Shown here: positions 1 through 11,330 of the stretch, one piece after another
Layout of the letters: every line of letters begins with the position of its first letter
Position numbering within the stretch: position 1 is the stretch's first letter
Position numbers and translations under genes: made by a program
From: Diphasiastrum complanatum
Lineage: Eukaryota; Streptophyta; Lycopodiopsida; Lycopodiales; Lycopodiaceae
Assembly: GCA_029204225.1 (NCBI GenBank)
Contig: CM055109.1
Coordinates: 39,128,844 to 39,192,843, forward strand
DNA length: 64,000 nt
Direction of reading: 5' to 3'
The notes under the pieces: generated by a model
What the model was told of the DNA's origin: nothing
Databases searched by the model: none
The model's input: the letters and a program-made list of their open reading frames with translations, nothing else

Positions 1-36
1 TCGCTGAACCTGCCTGTCTTCTCTGGCTGGAATCTG

Positions 37-1003
37 TTGGCCAGCGCTCCTCTCCCCATCCCTCACCTCCAACGCAACTCTATCACTCAGCTGCTAAGAA
101 ACAAATCCTACCCTCTATCACTCATCTGCCTACGTACCTCTTCCTATTTCATTGATCGCTCCTCCATATCCACCCTACTACCTTCTGGTGATCTGTTCAC
201 TGGCAACCTGCCTCAACAACTCTGCTTCTCTCATCTTTTCCTACCTTTGAGGGAGCACTTCATCTTTCCACAACTGTCATTGCTGCCATTTCTTGAGCCA
301 TGTATTCTTCCTATACCTGCCTACTTCCGATTTACTTTAATCTTTTGCTTCTCTCTTCTCTCTTCATCGCTGTCCCTAGTTGCCTCATTTCCATTACCTT
401 ACTGCACCCTACTCTACCTACCTACGATCTACAATGATTTGCCTACAGCCTTTTGTTCCTTGAATTTGCAAGAAATTTTAACACTGCTCGAGGATCTATA
501 GATTTTTGGAAATTTCAACCAATCTCCTCATTTTATTTTTGCCGGCTATCGGCAGCATCCGATGTTCATCTCCATTTCATTTTGATTACATTACCTCTCG
601 AGGTATTCATTGCTGCCTTTTATAGTCTCTTTTTACATTACTTTCGTTTTGATGTGATACTGTTTTGTTTTTCTTTATCTATCACTTTTTTGTTAAGATC
701 TCGTGTTCAATTTCATTTTGTTACGATTTAGAAAAAAAAAAGAAAAAAAAGCAAGGCAAACATTTTAGATCCTTCATTATTTGCTTTTCTTTTACGGTTT
801 CTCTTTAACTTGATTCTCAGTTACCTATCAATATTTTAGTGTATTCCGGTTTGCCTCTGACTTTGATTCATTTTTTAATGTGATTCAGTTTCCATTTTTT
901 GTTACAACGCTTGGTAAACATAAAAAATAAATAAAAAACCACCCAAATTATTTGCATCATTGGGTTACATATTCTTTTCAATTATTTTTGATTTATTTTT
1001 ATC
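37..1003 (+). other. Pyrimidine-rich leader of element A, no gene
   Basis: The region from 37 to about 500 is strongly C/T-rich. Its open frame encodes only low-complexity Ser/Leu/Pro text and is a composition artefact. Positions 500-1003 are AT-rich, with a purine-rich A tract near 731-750. Element B has a comparable CT-rich stretch between its primer site and gag, so this is best read as untranslated leader. Confidence 0.45.
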
Positions 1004-1800
1004 ATGACTTCTGATTTTCGGTCTCTATCCCCTTTAGATTATCTTTTTATTTTTAATAGTGATATACGATCTGAACATATGTTCGACAAATGGGTCACAC
1101 ATCTTCAGTATTTCTTTGATACTTTTCGGCCAACTTGTCTAGGTCCTCTTAAGATTCTTGACACAATTTATCTCTTAAACGGTTCTGCTAGGTCGAAGTG
1201 GTTTGACTATCTCCATTCTCATCCGCCTATCTCTGAGTGGCATGACTTTCTACCTGTACTTCATCTTCTTATATTTTCCAATGATGATTATGCATTTGTT
1301 TCTCCTCTCGCTCTTACGAGTGGTATTATAGGTCTCGAGAGTTCTACTCCTTTTGATTCCTCTCAAGAGCATTCTTCCACATGCGAGGTTCCATTTTCTT
1401 GTGCAGGACAAATAGAGATAGGGTCACACATTTCTAGCGATTCACATGAGGTTGATTCACACATTGCTAGCGATACACATGAGGATTATTCTATATCACA
1501 CAGTGTGAGCGAGTTGCCTGATTTACTTGAAATAGTTATTGATCTACCTGAGCTCGTCATTGTATCCCATAGTGAGTCAGAGTCACATATGTTGAGGTTG
1601 CTCGTTCCCATTCTTTTCCCAGTTCTCAGATGTTTCAGGGCTTGGATTATCACATTGGTGATTTTTCTGGTCAGGCAGATTTCTACATCGTTCCTCTGGA
1701 GCGCTATGACATTATTTTTGGTGCAGACTGGTTCTCTTCACTTGGTACTGTTGTTGTGGATCTCTCTCAGCAGACACTTTTCTTTACTCATGCTGGTTAG
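1004..1800 (+). pseudogene. Element A gag and aspartic protease remnant
   Basis: The frame from 1004 starts with a gag-like segment: FDKWVTHLQYFFDTFR, then LNGSARSKWFDYL, which matches the Ty3 gag pattern of an aromatic helix followed by Gly-x-Ala-x-x-Trp. At about 1624-1798 a different forward frame (1 rather than 2) reads DFYIVPLERYDIIFGADWF, the C-terminal half of a retroviral-type aspartic protease (the DIIFGADW strand), so at least one frameshift separates the two. No zinc knuckle is seen. The N-terminal catalytic Asp motif of the protease is not recognisable. The same protease-to-linker phrase (GIDSQGDYQ) recurs in element B as GIDSKGDYQ. Confidence 0.6.
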
Positions 1801-3414
1801 CATCATTCACTTGCTGGTATTGATTCCCAGGGTGACTATCAGTCGGTTACTGGCGGGAAGCAGTTTATGCGTAGCCTACCAAAGGCTTAGGATGCAGCTC
1901 TTCTTTCCATTCAGAGTACATCCGTTGCTGCTTCACTTTCACCATCCATGGGTCCTCTTCCTCAGGTTGATGCTGCTCCGGATTTACAGGTTGTTGATGC
2001 ATGCCTTCCGCCTATATGCCTTGATTCCCAGATATCGTATTCAATGGTCATTCCTGGTTTCATTGATATTGAGGCCGTATACCTTGGTGGTATTTCTACT
2101 ATTGCTTTTGCGCATACCTCAGATAGCCCTCCTGGTTCGGTGGTTGGTGCAGTATTTTCTCCATTGGTCTCTATATCTCCATCTCTTGAGTTCGTTATGG
2201 CCGATGTTCTTGCTGATTTCTATGATGGTTCCCTCCCTATTGGTGATCAGGTTGTATCTTCTTTCGCTTTACTCCATGGATCTCTGCTTGAGGTTTGTGA
2301 GCTGCCTCATGATATTTCTACGGTTCCTTACATGATTCATGCGCCTTTGGCCCTTATTGTTACATATTTTCCATCTGAGGATATTTGCCAGATTCTATTA
2401 CTTATCCAGGGTATTTACATGCTGGGATCTTTCTAGATGAGTATACGGGCATCCTTTAGTCTCCTTGTGTATCTACATATAGGTTTGCTGCAGTCCATGG
2501 CGATGGTATAGACTTTTGGGCTTTTTATGCATTAGAGGTTTTTCATGCGACTGATTCCTTTTTACTTATTGATATTTGGCATTCCTGGTTATTACGTATA
2601 GCTTGGTTTTCATTTGGACCTGTTGATTGGTGCTGGTTTTTCCATATTACTGATCGCCTATGGTGCGGCGGATATCTCTATGATTATGCATGTGGCTCTC
2701 TATTTGTTCCTTGGATTGTTGCTCATTGTCAGGCTTGGCATATCCTAATGGCTTTTCCCCGTCATTTCAGGTTGCTCCATATCGCTTGGTCTCGGATGCT
2801 GAGCTGCCACTTTGTTCTGGAGTTCCGAGACCATCAGAGTACCTTGAGAGAGTTCCTTCTCTGCTCTTGGTTTGTTTTTGGGGATGTTGCTGCCATATAC
2901 TTCAGTGTTGCTCATATGTGCTTTGATACTCATTCCCAGCTACATGTGGATATTGCTCCAATGCTTGCTACTGATGGTGCGGATCCTGTTCCTCGTTCCA
3001 GTGCATTTCTTCTATTCCTCACTTGTGCGCCTGGTGTGTACTTTGGGATTACACTTGTGGTCAGTTCGGATGGGTCATCCAATTCTGCATCCATTTTTGG
3101 TGTATCCTATGATGGATTGGTATGTCCATATGAGGTCTTTTTGGATGAGTTTTTTGGCTACAGTTTTTCAGTTGGGGCCTCTACTATTTCTAGATTTCTT
3201 GCTACTGTTTTCATGCATCATGTCTTTTTAGATGATGCATTGATTTCTTGGACCTTCTGGAGCTTTTGGCATGCTACTCTTCTCGTGATATGGGCCTTGA
3301 GGGTACCGTGTGCCATTGCTACTTCTCATTCATGGGCCTTATGGATTGTTGATGCACCAGGGCTTACTGCGGTTTGATCCAGTTTCTTTTCGGCAGTTGA
3401 GTCTTTTTTTTTTG
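1801..3414 (+). other. Element A internal region without recognisable pol
   Basis: About 1.6 kb with overlapping open frames (1948-2436, 2748-3377) rich in Leu, Ser, Val and Phe. I find no RT (xxDD), RNase H or integrase (HHCC, DDE) motifs. The end near 3340-3380 matches the end of element B just before its LTR (the shared phrase atgcaccagggct). The coding-like openness may come from T-rich composition. Function unknown. Confidence 0.4.
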
Positions 3415-3836
3415 TGTCGGGGAGAGTTATGGACTCGGCTCATTAGATTCGCCACGTCCATTTACATTTACTTTACTTTATGCATAAGCAAGCCTTGGGC
3501 CCTTTTTTATTCATTATTGACACTTAGACTACATGGTTGGCCTTGGGCCTTATTATTCATTATTGGGACATTTGGACATATTACTGGAGAGTGGGGGCCT
3601 TCTTGGAGGGCACACTATTATCCCTCCCAGTTGGGCCCTAGCCACTGGAAGCTTCTTGTTAGGGCTTCCTCTAGGCTATAAGTAGGGAATCTGTGTCATT
3701 TGTTACTCAATTGATGATATTGATCTCTCTCTTTAGTCTCCTTAATCTCTCTTTCCTGCTTTCTAGGGTTAAGTATTGTTTATGTGATGCTTTCATAGCT
3801 TAGCTCCAGATCAGTTGTGGTTTCATTCGTAATTGT
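3415..3836 (+). repeat. 3' LTR of element A
   Basis: It begins TGTCGGGGAGAGTTATGGAC and matches the element B 3' LTR (14582-15012) through the GCATAAGCAA, CTTGGGCCC, GAGGGCRCACTATT and CTATAAGTAGGG blocks to the end near TTCGTAA. A TATA-like CTATAAGTAG lies at about 3676-3685, followed by CT-rich initiator-like sequence. The exact 3' boundary is uncertain by a few bases. Confidence 0.65.
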
Positions 3837-3859
3837 AACCGAGATTTGGTTGTTGCCTT

Positions 3860-5163
3860 TCTCGTTAAGCATGATGATGCTTTCCGATTAAAAGGGACCC
3901 TCGATGAGGATCTGCCTTTAGAGGCTAGCATCTCCCTGACGGGAAAAGCCTTTAGGTGGTGGATAAGTTTGTGGGAAAGTGGTACGGAACTAAAGACTTG
4001 AGATAGTTTTCAGGACGTATTCAAGAAAAACTTTCTCCCTGAGAATGAAACCGATAGAAACTGGGAAGATTGGGAAACCATCCTCTCACCCAATACATTG
4101 CCAGTTATCGGGATGCTACCATGAAATTGTCTGATTTAGATGATTACAACCAGGTAAGGGGATTCATTCGTGGTTTCAAGTTGAATACCAAAAGTATCTT
4201 CGACCTTTGAAGCCTAAAACCTTGGAGACTGCTATCACACTAGCTCAGACTTATGATCACCTAAAAGGTAAAAGGGTTGCAGAAGAGACCCGAGTCCTCC
4301 AAGCATGGAGAGAAGCGGAAAATTCCGACATCTAATTCTTTGAATAAAAAGAGGTATAGATTTTCTAGAAGTGACATAGAAAAAGCCAAAAGGGAGCACT
4401 TGTGCTTCATTTGTATGGGAAACGACCATAATAAGAGTCAGTGTCCTAAGTTACAAAACAAAGGGAATACTAACGAGACTCCCGGTAAGAACCAAACTGG
4501 TTCTTTCAAGAAGCCGGAGAAGCAAGTTCATAATGTTCAAGTTTTACCATTGGGAAAATCTCCCAAGGTAAAGTCTGTCCAAGTGTCTCATGTGAATGAG
4601 GCACATACATGTTCTGTCACCGCCAATATTTGGCAACCTGCAGTTGGACCCCATACTATTTTCCAACTGTTAGGAAGTATTAGTGGCCAGAAAGTTCGGA
4701 TAATGGTGTGGACGATGGGGCAACCCACAACTTTCTAAACCATTCTTTGGTGAAGAAGTTGAAGTTAGATAAAAAACAAAGTGATCATCAGTACGTGGTT
4801 ACACTTGTTGATGGTCAGCGTGAAGATGTTTATGATACTTTCGTTCCACAAGTTCCCATACAAATCCAAGACTATCAAGATACTTTAGACTTTCAAGTGA
4901 TGAGCTTGGCCTTGGCAGATGTTATACTTGGTCGTGAATGGTTGTTCATGTTAGAAAGTACTGGTGGTCTTGTTCGCAATTATGTTGATAACACTTTGGA
5001 TTTCAGTCATCGAGGTCAGAAAGTTAAGTTGGTTGGAAATGCGTGTGCGGCTTTGCCAGCTGTCTCTTCTGTGCAGTTGAAGCTGTTAGTGCGGAAACGA
5101 AAAGTTGAAAAGGTAATGACTTCGGAAATTCACTTGAATTCCAAGTCTTATTTATACAATTAA
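3860..5163 (+). pseudogene. Fragment C: Ty3/Gypsy gag, zinc knuckle and protease
   Basis: Gag capsid-like sequence (LTGKAFRWWISLW, NFLPENETDR, YRDATMKLSDLDDY) runs from about 3930 with several stops. A CCHC zinc knuckle follows at about 4405-4450 (CFICMGNDHNKSQC, spacing C-x2-C-x4-H-x4-C). After a frameshift near 4705 comes the aspartic protease active site (DDGATHNF) and, about 70 residues on, its ADVILGREWL strand. The same domain order and wording occur in elements H and J, so C is a diverged relative. No LTRs, RT or integrase adjoin it; it starts right after the LTR of A and fades after 5163. Confidence 0.8.
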
Positions 5164-6030
5164 CAATTAACATGATAACAATAGTTCTTTAGAAGAATAA
5201 CTTCACACTTTGATGTCTTGTATTCAAGAAATTTCTAAGAAGCAAGGGTTCAATTAAATAAGAAACGACGGCTTCCGGATTTTGTAAATAGTGAGATAAC
5301 ACTTGGGATCCAGATCAATACCTCAGAATTTCACCAAATACCCAAAAAGATGACCAATGGTTTCCATTGTTAGCTTTACCCTAGAAGTAATTGCTAACCA
5401 TTAGTATCCAGATCATTCTCACACAAGAAGTTCCCTTTGGAGTTATCGATGTTCCATACCACCAGTTCTCCCTCCACATAAATTCTTTGTTCTAGATCTA
5501 TTTACCAGAGATTTGTAATGATTCAATTGCCTATTCTATACTTGATATAGAATTTATTTTTACAACCAATTCCCAGAGATACAATCTTTTGATATATGAT
5601 AACAACTTTTTAAATAGAAATTTATGTACTTAAGAAAGCACCTTCAACACATCTTATTGTATTTGTATGTGAACTATGGATCCATGTATCCAAGAAAGTT
5701 AGGAGAATGCTACATGAAAAAACATCAAGTTTGTGTTTACTTTCTTGTATTGGATATTAGCCAATCCAAGGGAAGTTGGGAACCTACAACAACCAAAGGA
5801 GGTTGCTCATGAAGAATGTGATCACAAGGGTGATCAAGAACTTGAGGATCAAGAAGTTGCGAGCTCTTGGTAAGAGTTTACCTCTTAGCATTTCTATTGC
5901 TCTATTGCATAGGGGAGACAGATTTTTGTAGGATTTACATCTATAGGTTGGGAAGATCGTCCTATGCAAGCTTGTTGAGGTTTTGATCATTGCAGTCACA
6001 CTATTTGGGTTATTACATTGTTATCAACAA
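5164..6030. other. No gene recognised
   Basis: AT-rich sequence with only short open frames that resemble nothing I recognise. No LTR boundary, primer site or splice-supported exon was found. It probably lies in the upstream intron or 5' flank of the acyltransferase gene. Confidence 0.4.
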
Positions 6031-6376
6031 GTGCTGGAGGAATCTCTTGATTCCAGTGATTGAAGATTATCTAGAGTTACAAAGGCTTATATATGTCATT
6101 GGTTGCAAGCAAGATATTCTTAGCGAGATGGAGCCTAAAGTTGAGGATTCTCTATTGCAAGAGGATGCAAATGAATGGAAAAAGATTTTGAAAAGGCACA
6201 CCAAGTGCTTGAGGAAGCTCTTGATTCTTGTGATTGAAGATTAGCTAGAGTGGACAAACTGTTACAAAGGCTTATTTATGTCATTGGCAAGCGAAAAATT
6301 CTCGAGGAGATAGTGGAGCCTAAGGTTGAGGATGTTCTATTGCAAGAGGATGCAAATGAATGGAAAAAGGTTTTGT
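6031..6376 (+). repeat. Tandem duplication (2 units, about 174 bp) of a coding-like segment
   Basis: Unit 1 starts at 6031 (gtgctggaggaatctcttga) and unit 2 at 6205 (gtgcttgaggaagctcttga). Both continue through matching blocks for ACAAAGGCTTAT, GTCATTGG, GAGCCTAA and GCAAGAGGATGCAAATGAA. Unit 2 has an extra GTGGACAAACTG. Translated in one frame with a single stop, unit 2 reads LARVDKLLQRLIYVIG and VEPKVEDVLLQEDANEWKK, an amphipathic charged-helix text. I do not recognise the protein. It may be a captured or duplicated host exon. Confidence 0.55.
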
Positions 6377-6774
6377 AAGTTGGTATGGAGGAGTCACTTC
6401 AAATGAATGATTAATGAGTATTGATATATCTACCACAAGGAAGACATGCTTTTAAGCAGAGATCTGGGAAACATTTCCTAGTAGCAAATCGGGAAACGTG
6501 AAACTATAGTTGAGAAAGAAGAAAAGCGAAATGAGGAATGCCACATTGTCATGAAAGTAAACTTGCTAAAGCTAATCACAATAGTTCATGCGAAAGAGAG
6601 GGAGAGAAAGTGATTTACACCTCAAGGGAGATCTTAGATTATGCTGAATAAAATCAATTGGGATCTTATAAAACGTCAAAATAGGCAAATTTCTCCTTCA
6701 AATATGTGTCATATACTATCTCATGGGGAAACATGTTTCCCCACTTGGGAAAACATTTTCCTTGTGTGGGTAAA
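6377..6774. other. No gene recognised
   Basis: About 400 bp between the tandem duplication and the left end of element D. Short open frames only; no motif found. Confidence 0.35.
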
Positions 6775-6833
6775 TGTTGCACTCCAATCTCGAGGAGCTC
6801 TCCAAACTTTGATGGCCGATGTCTCATCTGCAA

Positions 6834-7472
6834 CTATGTTCCCAACCTGGCAAACACCTCCATCCAAAAATTTCCCGTAAACTTGGGATCCTTGTCAGAT
6901 ACAATGGACTTCGGAATTCCATGCAACCTGACCACATTCTGGATAAACAACTCGGCAACCTGCGGAGTTGTGACCTTCTTGGTCGTTGAGATGAAGTGAG
7001 CCATCTTTGAAAACTTGTCTACCACTACCATAATGGAGTTCAATCCCGTCTGAATCTTGATCTCCTCCATGAGATCACTCTCAACTATAGTAAAGCTCAT
7101 CTGGTGCAGTATCCGAGATAGTGCATCAGCAACCACATTTTTCTCCCCTTTTCTGAAGCGAATTTTCAAATGACATTCTTGCACCAACTCGGCCCACCGA
7201 GCCTGACGGCCCTTGAAATCTGGCTAAGTGCAAAAGTACTTAAAACTATAAGTATAAACATAGAAATCAGCACCATACAAATAATGTCGCCACACCTTGA
7301 GCGCATGTATGATCGCATACAACTCCTGCTCATGTGTGGGATATTTTTGTTGCACTGGCGCCAATTTCTTACTTTCAAAGGCTATTGGTCTACCTTCCTC
7401 ACTCAACACTGCACCCACGACAATGCCACTAGCATCCTTCTCTAGGTCAAAATGTTTATGGGTATCAACCAT
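6834..7472 (-). pseudogene. Element D RNase H and integrase core fragments
   Basis: RNase H (7224-7472) shows DASGIVVGAVLSEEGRPIAF, ending in [10 protein letters not shown]. After a break, a second frame (6834-7187) carries the RNase H tail (VVADALSRI) joined closely to the integrase core: VVVDKFSKMAHFI and then GIPKSIVSDKDPKFTG, with the second catalytic Asp. The zinc-binding HHCC domain that should sit between them is missing, so an internal deletion fused RNase H to integrase. The integrase ends at NFWMEVFARLGT before the third acidic residue. Confidence 0.75.
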
Positions 7473-7636
7473 CTTGAGTACTGGAGCTATAGCAACAGCC
7501 TCCTTTAAGTTGTCAAAACTATGCTGAGCTTCAGCATCCCATCAAACCATAGTGTTGTTATTCCGCAACTGATCCGTTAAAGGAGCAGCTACCTTGGAAT
7601 AGTTCCTAACGAATCGTCGGTAGAACTTGCAAAAGC

Positions 7637-8380
7637 CTAGGAAAGACTGTAATTGACAAATATTGCCGGTCTGGGCCACTTCTTGACCACATCCACCTTG
7701 GCGGGGTCAACTGAAATACCCTCTGCCATCACTACGTGACCCAAATAATCGACACGAGTCTTACACAACTCGGTCTTTTGAGCATTGACATACAAGACCA
7801 TTTCTTGTAGCTTGCCAAATACAGTCTGGAGATGACCTTCATACTCCACCACCATCTTACTATAGACCAGTATGTCGTCAATAAAATGGACAACAAACTT
7901 GCCCATATAGTCACGCAAAACATCGTTCATGAGCATCATGAACGTGGCGAGTGCATTGGTTAACCCAAATTGCATAACCAAGAACTCATAATGTCCAAAA
8001 CGGGTTCGGAAGGCCATCTTTTGGACGTCTTCCTCATGAATTCGTATATGATGGTACCCACTTTTGAGATTTATCTTACTGAAAATGGTTGCTCCTCCCT
8101 GCAACGCATCCAGTAGATCATCAATCTTGGGCATCCGATATCTGTGCTTCACAGTGATTTTATTCAATCCCCTGTAATCCATGCACATCCAAAAACTACC
8201 ATCCTTTTGCTTAACCAACGAAATGGGGGAGGTGAAAGGTGAATAACTAGGACGGACATAACCCAACCTGAGGTATTCCTCCAACATCTTCCATACCTCC
8301 TCCTCCTCTTTTGGGCTCATCCTATAAGGAGACCAACATATTGGGCTTGCCTCTAGAACGAGCTCAATACGATGCTCCAC
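7637..8380 (-). pseudogene. Element D reverse transcriptase
   Basis: A 247-codon open stretch with RT landmarks in order: [16 protein letters not shown], a CMDYRGLNKITVK fingers motif, LKSGYHHIRI, the GHYEFLVMQFGLTNA palm segment, the catalytic [10 protein letters not shown], and YLGHVV in the thumb. It normally begins in the protease-RT linker and continues into RNase H; here a frameshift near 7640 breaks it and the reading continues in another frame toward 7472. Small deviations (INLKSG for IDLRSG, ALATF for APATF) suggest relaxed constraint. Confidence 0.85.
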
Positions 8381-8433
8381 GTTCCGTCATAAATCAACAA
8401 ATGTTTAAACTCAACTCGGATGGATCTTTCCAA

Positions 8434-9366
8434 CTAACTTGTTGGAACACCTCTAAGCTGCTGAGCTAAAGCATAATTTACATAAGACATTAAATAAGAT
8501 GAAGTTTCTTCTGAATTATTAACTTGTGGGTTTATTGGTAAATTACAAAAACTGGAATCATCATTCACATTTACTAAATAACACAACCACACATACCGCA
8601 AGTCCATCTTCTTTATTTGCAAACAGGTAATAAGAGGGCCCTGTACATGACGTCTCCCCCTGCAGGACATGAGACAAAAACCCTCATGCTTGAAAACATA
8701 CTCATGCAAAAGGAAATCTATAGCGAACTGCTTACTTGCATGCCACCGCTTTCCTAGTACAACATCAAACTTGGCTAACTTGGTGATCTCAAAGTCTAAC
8801 TTCTCAGAGTAAGTGTGAATAGTAAGCAGCGCCTGAGAGACTCGTCGATCCCACACCTCTGTGCCTTTACCATCTGACATCTCAATTGTATACAGATAAT
8901 CAGAAGGCACAATAGCCAAGTTAAGCTTCTTCACCGCACGAGAGTTGATAATATTATGTGAGGAGCCAATATTGAATAATACAAGAACATCTCGACCTTC
9001 CAACTTCCCCCTCATCCCTATCAACTCACTATCCAGAAACTGATACTTGTCTCGTGCCCTAGTGGAAAGGAAACAAACTGGTGCATTTGGAATAATTTTC
9101 TGCACTGAAATGGTCATGACATGCTTAGTGTCCTCATCACTACTACCTAGTAAATCATCCAACATATTCTCATCCTTGTCCCCTTCCTGGCGCGACTGTA
9201 AAGTATGAAGTTTTTTGCCCGTGCATCGAGGACAATCTTTGAATAGGTGTTTGCCAAGGTAGAAAAAACACAGTCCTTCTTTCTTGGCCTTTTCCTTTTG
9301 TTCTGTTGTGAGGGAAGATTTTCTGTAGGAGCGTTTTGGCAAAGAAAGTGCGGGCTTGCATTTCAA
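8434..9366 (-). pseudogene. Element D gag C-terminus and inactive protease
   Basis: The start is a basic segment followed by a broken zinc knuckle (CFFYLGKHLFKDC; the second Cys is Tyr and one residue is lost). Further on is a retroviral-type aspartic protease: VLVLFNIGSSHNII, where the catalytic Asp is Asn, then FDVVLGKRWHA. The capsid part of gag is missing: only about 230 bp separate this frame from the primer site. The protease is therefore predicted dead even where the frame is open. Confidence 0.8.
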
Positions 9367-9581
9367 AATGCTACCCCTTCTGCAATCTATCGATGACTAG
9401 AACCAGCTGTGGGAAGCTTGAAATCGCAATTCCAAACTCTGGAAACTGACTGCAACTGGGCACTAGAGTTCCTACTGCTCCTACTTGTTGTCTCCCCTTC
9501 AAATCTTTCAAGGATCCTGCAAAAATCAAAGATTTCTCCACTTTCTCTCTCTAAAACGGGGCATTCTCTCTCCAGAACGAG

Positions 9582-9593
9582 GCTTTAATATCA
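9582..9593 (-). other. Degenerate primer-binding site of element D
   Basis: The minus strand reads TGATATTAAAGC, nine of twelve matching the initiator-tRNA-Met primer site TGGTATCAGAGC. All three differences are transitions. It lies two bases inside the LTR end, where a primer site should be. Confidence 0.6.
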
Positions 9594-9637
9594 AATGTTG
9601 CACTCCAATCCCCAGGAGCTCTCCAAACTCTGATGGC

Positions 9638-10696
9638 CCGTGTATAGAATGATCCATCCAATTGTAGGTGCCCCCCTCCTTTTGAGTCTATCTGATTGCT
9701 ATTCTGGGCCTGGGACACCTAGCTGCCATGCGAGGGTGATCAGTCCCCATGGTTCCATGAAATCCACTACCCGCAATTAGTGTGTGACTCTGAGGCACCA
9801 CCCCCAAGCCCCGTCATGGACCTGCGACACTAACGGTCACCCCAGCTAACTGTCGGCTAGTTGCTCGTCCTGCAAAGGCATCGTCGTTGCTGATGACTGT
9901 TGGAGGGCAAGCTACAGAAGCTAAAAGTAGACATAATACCCTTGTCCCCTAGTACCAGCCCTTTTGGGGTCAAGTGGGAAAGAGGCGGGTGGCTAGGCGG
10001 TGGGGATGGGATCCCACGCGCGGCCTGCAGGTGCGCACAATGTGCGACAACGTCTACCGGACATTATTGTTTCCGCTTCTGTTGCCGACAAACTCTGACA
10101 ATGACTAGGGTCCATACGGTCATAACTCCGCCTATTGCCATCCTGTTAGGTGGTCACACCGGGTCACTGCCAGTGACGCACCGAACCCAAGACTATGGCC
10201 CTCGGCCCCTAGTAACTGGTCATGCCGGGAATACGTTAGAATCCAACTGGCATCTAACAGTAAACATGTCTCCGTCTCTTGTCAATTTTCTCTCACATTG
10301 AGCAGATGATGTGGATAATGGAAGGTCCGCTGGGGGTTGCACCTTCATACGCAACTAGACTGTTAGGTGGCAAGAAGCAAGAAGCAGTGGCATTTATTGC
10401 AATACATTGTAACATTGTAATATTGTGATTACCAACATTTTATTGAAATCGCTAAGAACCCTTTTTATTATTATTAGGACCAAGCACATATTTATGCATC
10501 ATAATTTCTTTATAAAGAGCATGTCAAAAGTTGATGTGGAGCTGTTGTATTGTGCTTTTGAGTTGCAATGTTTGAAGAATTCATATCCAACCACACACCA
10601 CTAGCAAAAAGACAAGTTATGGGGTCTATATTGAGAGATATTGTACTATGTAGTGAGCTTTTCTAGATTGGTAGCTTCTGAAATGGTCAAGAATCT
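9638..10696. other. GC-rich probable LTR remnant of D, then unassigned sequence
   Basis: Positions 9638-10310 are GC-rich, unlike their flanks, and continue directly from the LTR end of D, so this is probably D's 5' LTR; I found no second copy to fix its edge. The open frame 9900-10301 shows no known domain. Positions 10320-10696 are AT-rich with nothing recognised. Confidence 0.35.
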
Positions 10697-10902
10697 AGTT
10701 GACTCTTATCCTCTGGACCCCTTTCTAGGGGTTCCTGTTGGGTATAAGTAGGGGTCTAGTGTCACTTTCATTTTCAGCTTATGATATGGATCTCTCTCTT
10801 TTAGCCTCCTTAGTCTCTCTTTTTCTTGCTTTCTAGGATTAAGTCTTGCTTTTGTGCTACTTTCTAGTTTAGCCTTAGATTACTTGTGGGTCCGTTCGTA
10901 AC
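10697..10902 (+). repeat. Truncated 5' LTR of element B
   Basis: It matches the last 206 bp of the 3' LTR, from AGTTGACTCTTATCCTCTGG to CCGTTCGTAAC. The upstream half of the LTR is absent. GTATAAGTAG is retained near 10742-10751 as a TATA-like box. Confidence 0.8.
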
Positions 10903-10915
10903 TTGGCATCAGAGC
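10903..10915 (+). other. Primer-binding site of element B
   Basis: TTGGCATCAGAGC directly follows the LTR. It differs from the initiator-tRNA-Met complement TGGTATCAGAGC at one position within the 12-mer. Confidence 0.8.
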
Positions 10916-10949
10916 ACTTTTCTACAGATGAGCGCCCATCCACCGTGCA

Positions 10950-11330
10950 TTCCTCCAGATCCATCGCTGCTTCCTCACTTTTCCTACCCTCGCTCCCTGC
11001 CCTCCCTTGCTGTCCCATCACCACCCTCCCTCGCTTTCCCTACCCTCGTTGTCCCTCGCTGTCCCTCCCTTGCTACCCCTGCCCTCAATCCCTGCCCTCC
11101 CTCAGTGTCTCATCACTACCCTCCCTCTCTTTCCCTACCCTCGCTGTCCCTTTCTTTCCCTCCCTCGCTGTTCCATCACCCTCCTTGACCCTCCTTCGCT
11201 GCTTCAGCATTCTACCCTCACTCCTTGCACTTTGCCCTCATTCCTTGCACCCTGCCTTCGCTATCCCATCACCCTCCTCGCTTTTCCAGCACTCTTCCCT
11301 CGCTGTCCCTCCTACATTGCACCAGCCTAG
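10950..11330 (+). repeat. CT-rich imperfect repeat leader of element B
   Basis: Imperfect repeats of the type CCCTCGCTGTCC and CCCTCCCTC fill the space between the primer site and gag. The frames that open here in all three phases (Pro/Ser/Leu-rich) are composition artefacts. Confidence 0.6.

Larger units (their letters stand above)
1..3836 (+). mobile_element. Element A: Ty3/Gypsy-like LTR element lacking pol (5' end off window)
   Basis: The order seen is a pyrimidine-rich leader, a gag-like region, a protease remnant, about 1.6 kb of open but unrecognisable sequence, then a 3' LTR. Element B (10697-15012) has the same order, with a CT-rich leader before gag, and a matching 3' LTR. No RT, RNase H or integrase motif is visible in any frame between the protease and the LTR. 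The 5' LTR would lie left of position 1. It looks like a non-autonomous or heavily deleted relative of B and K. Family membership is inferred from the LTR match and from gag and protease motifs. Confidence 0.65.
6775..9637 (-). mobile_element. Element D: deleted Ty3/Gypsy retrotransposon
   Basis: On the minus strand the order is LTR end, degenerate primer site, gag C-terminus, protease, RT, RNase H, integrase, LTR end. The same 42-bp LTR terminus lies at both ends (6775-6816 and 9596-9637, beginning TGTTGCACTCCAATC on the plus strand and so ending in CA on the element strand). The left LTR piece follows directly after a truncated integrase, so integrase C-terminus, any chromodomain and most of the 3' LTR are gone. 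The 5' LTR must continue right of 9637, but I cannot place its outer edge. Confidence 0.75.

Noticed and set aside
2748-3377. 209-codon open frame with hydrophobic stretches, a possible membrane protein
   Set aside because: It lies between the protease and LTR of element A, overlaps other equally open frames, has no recognisable domain, and its composition follows the T-rich DNA.
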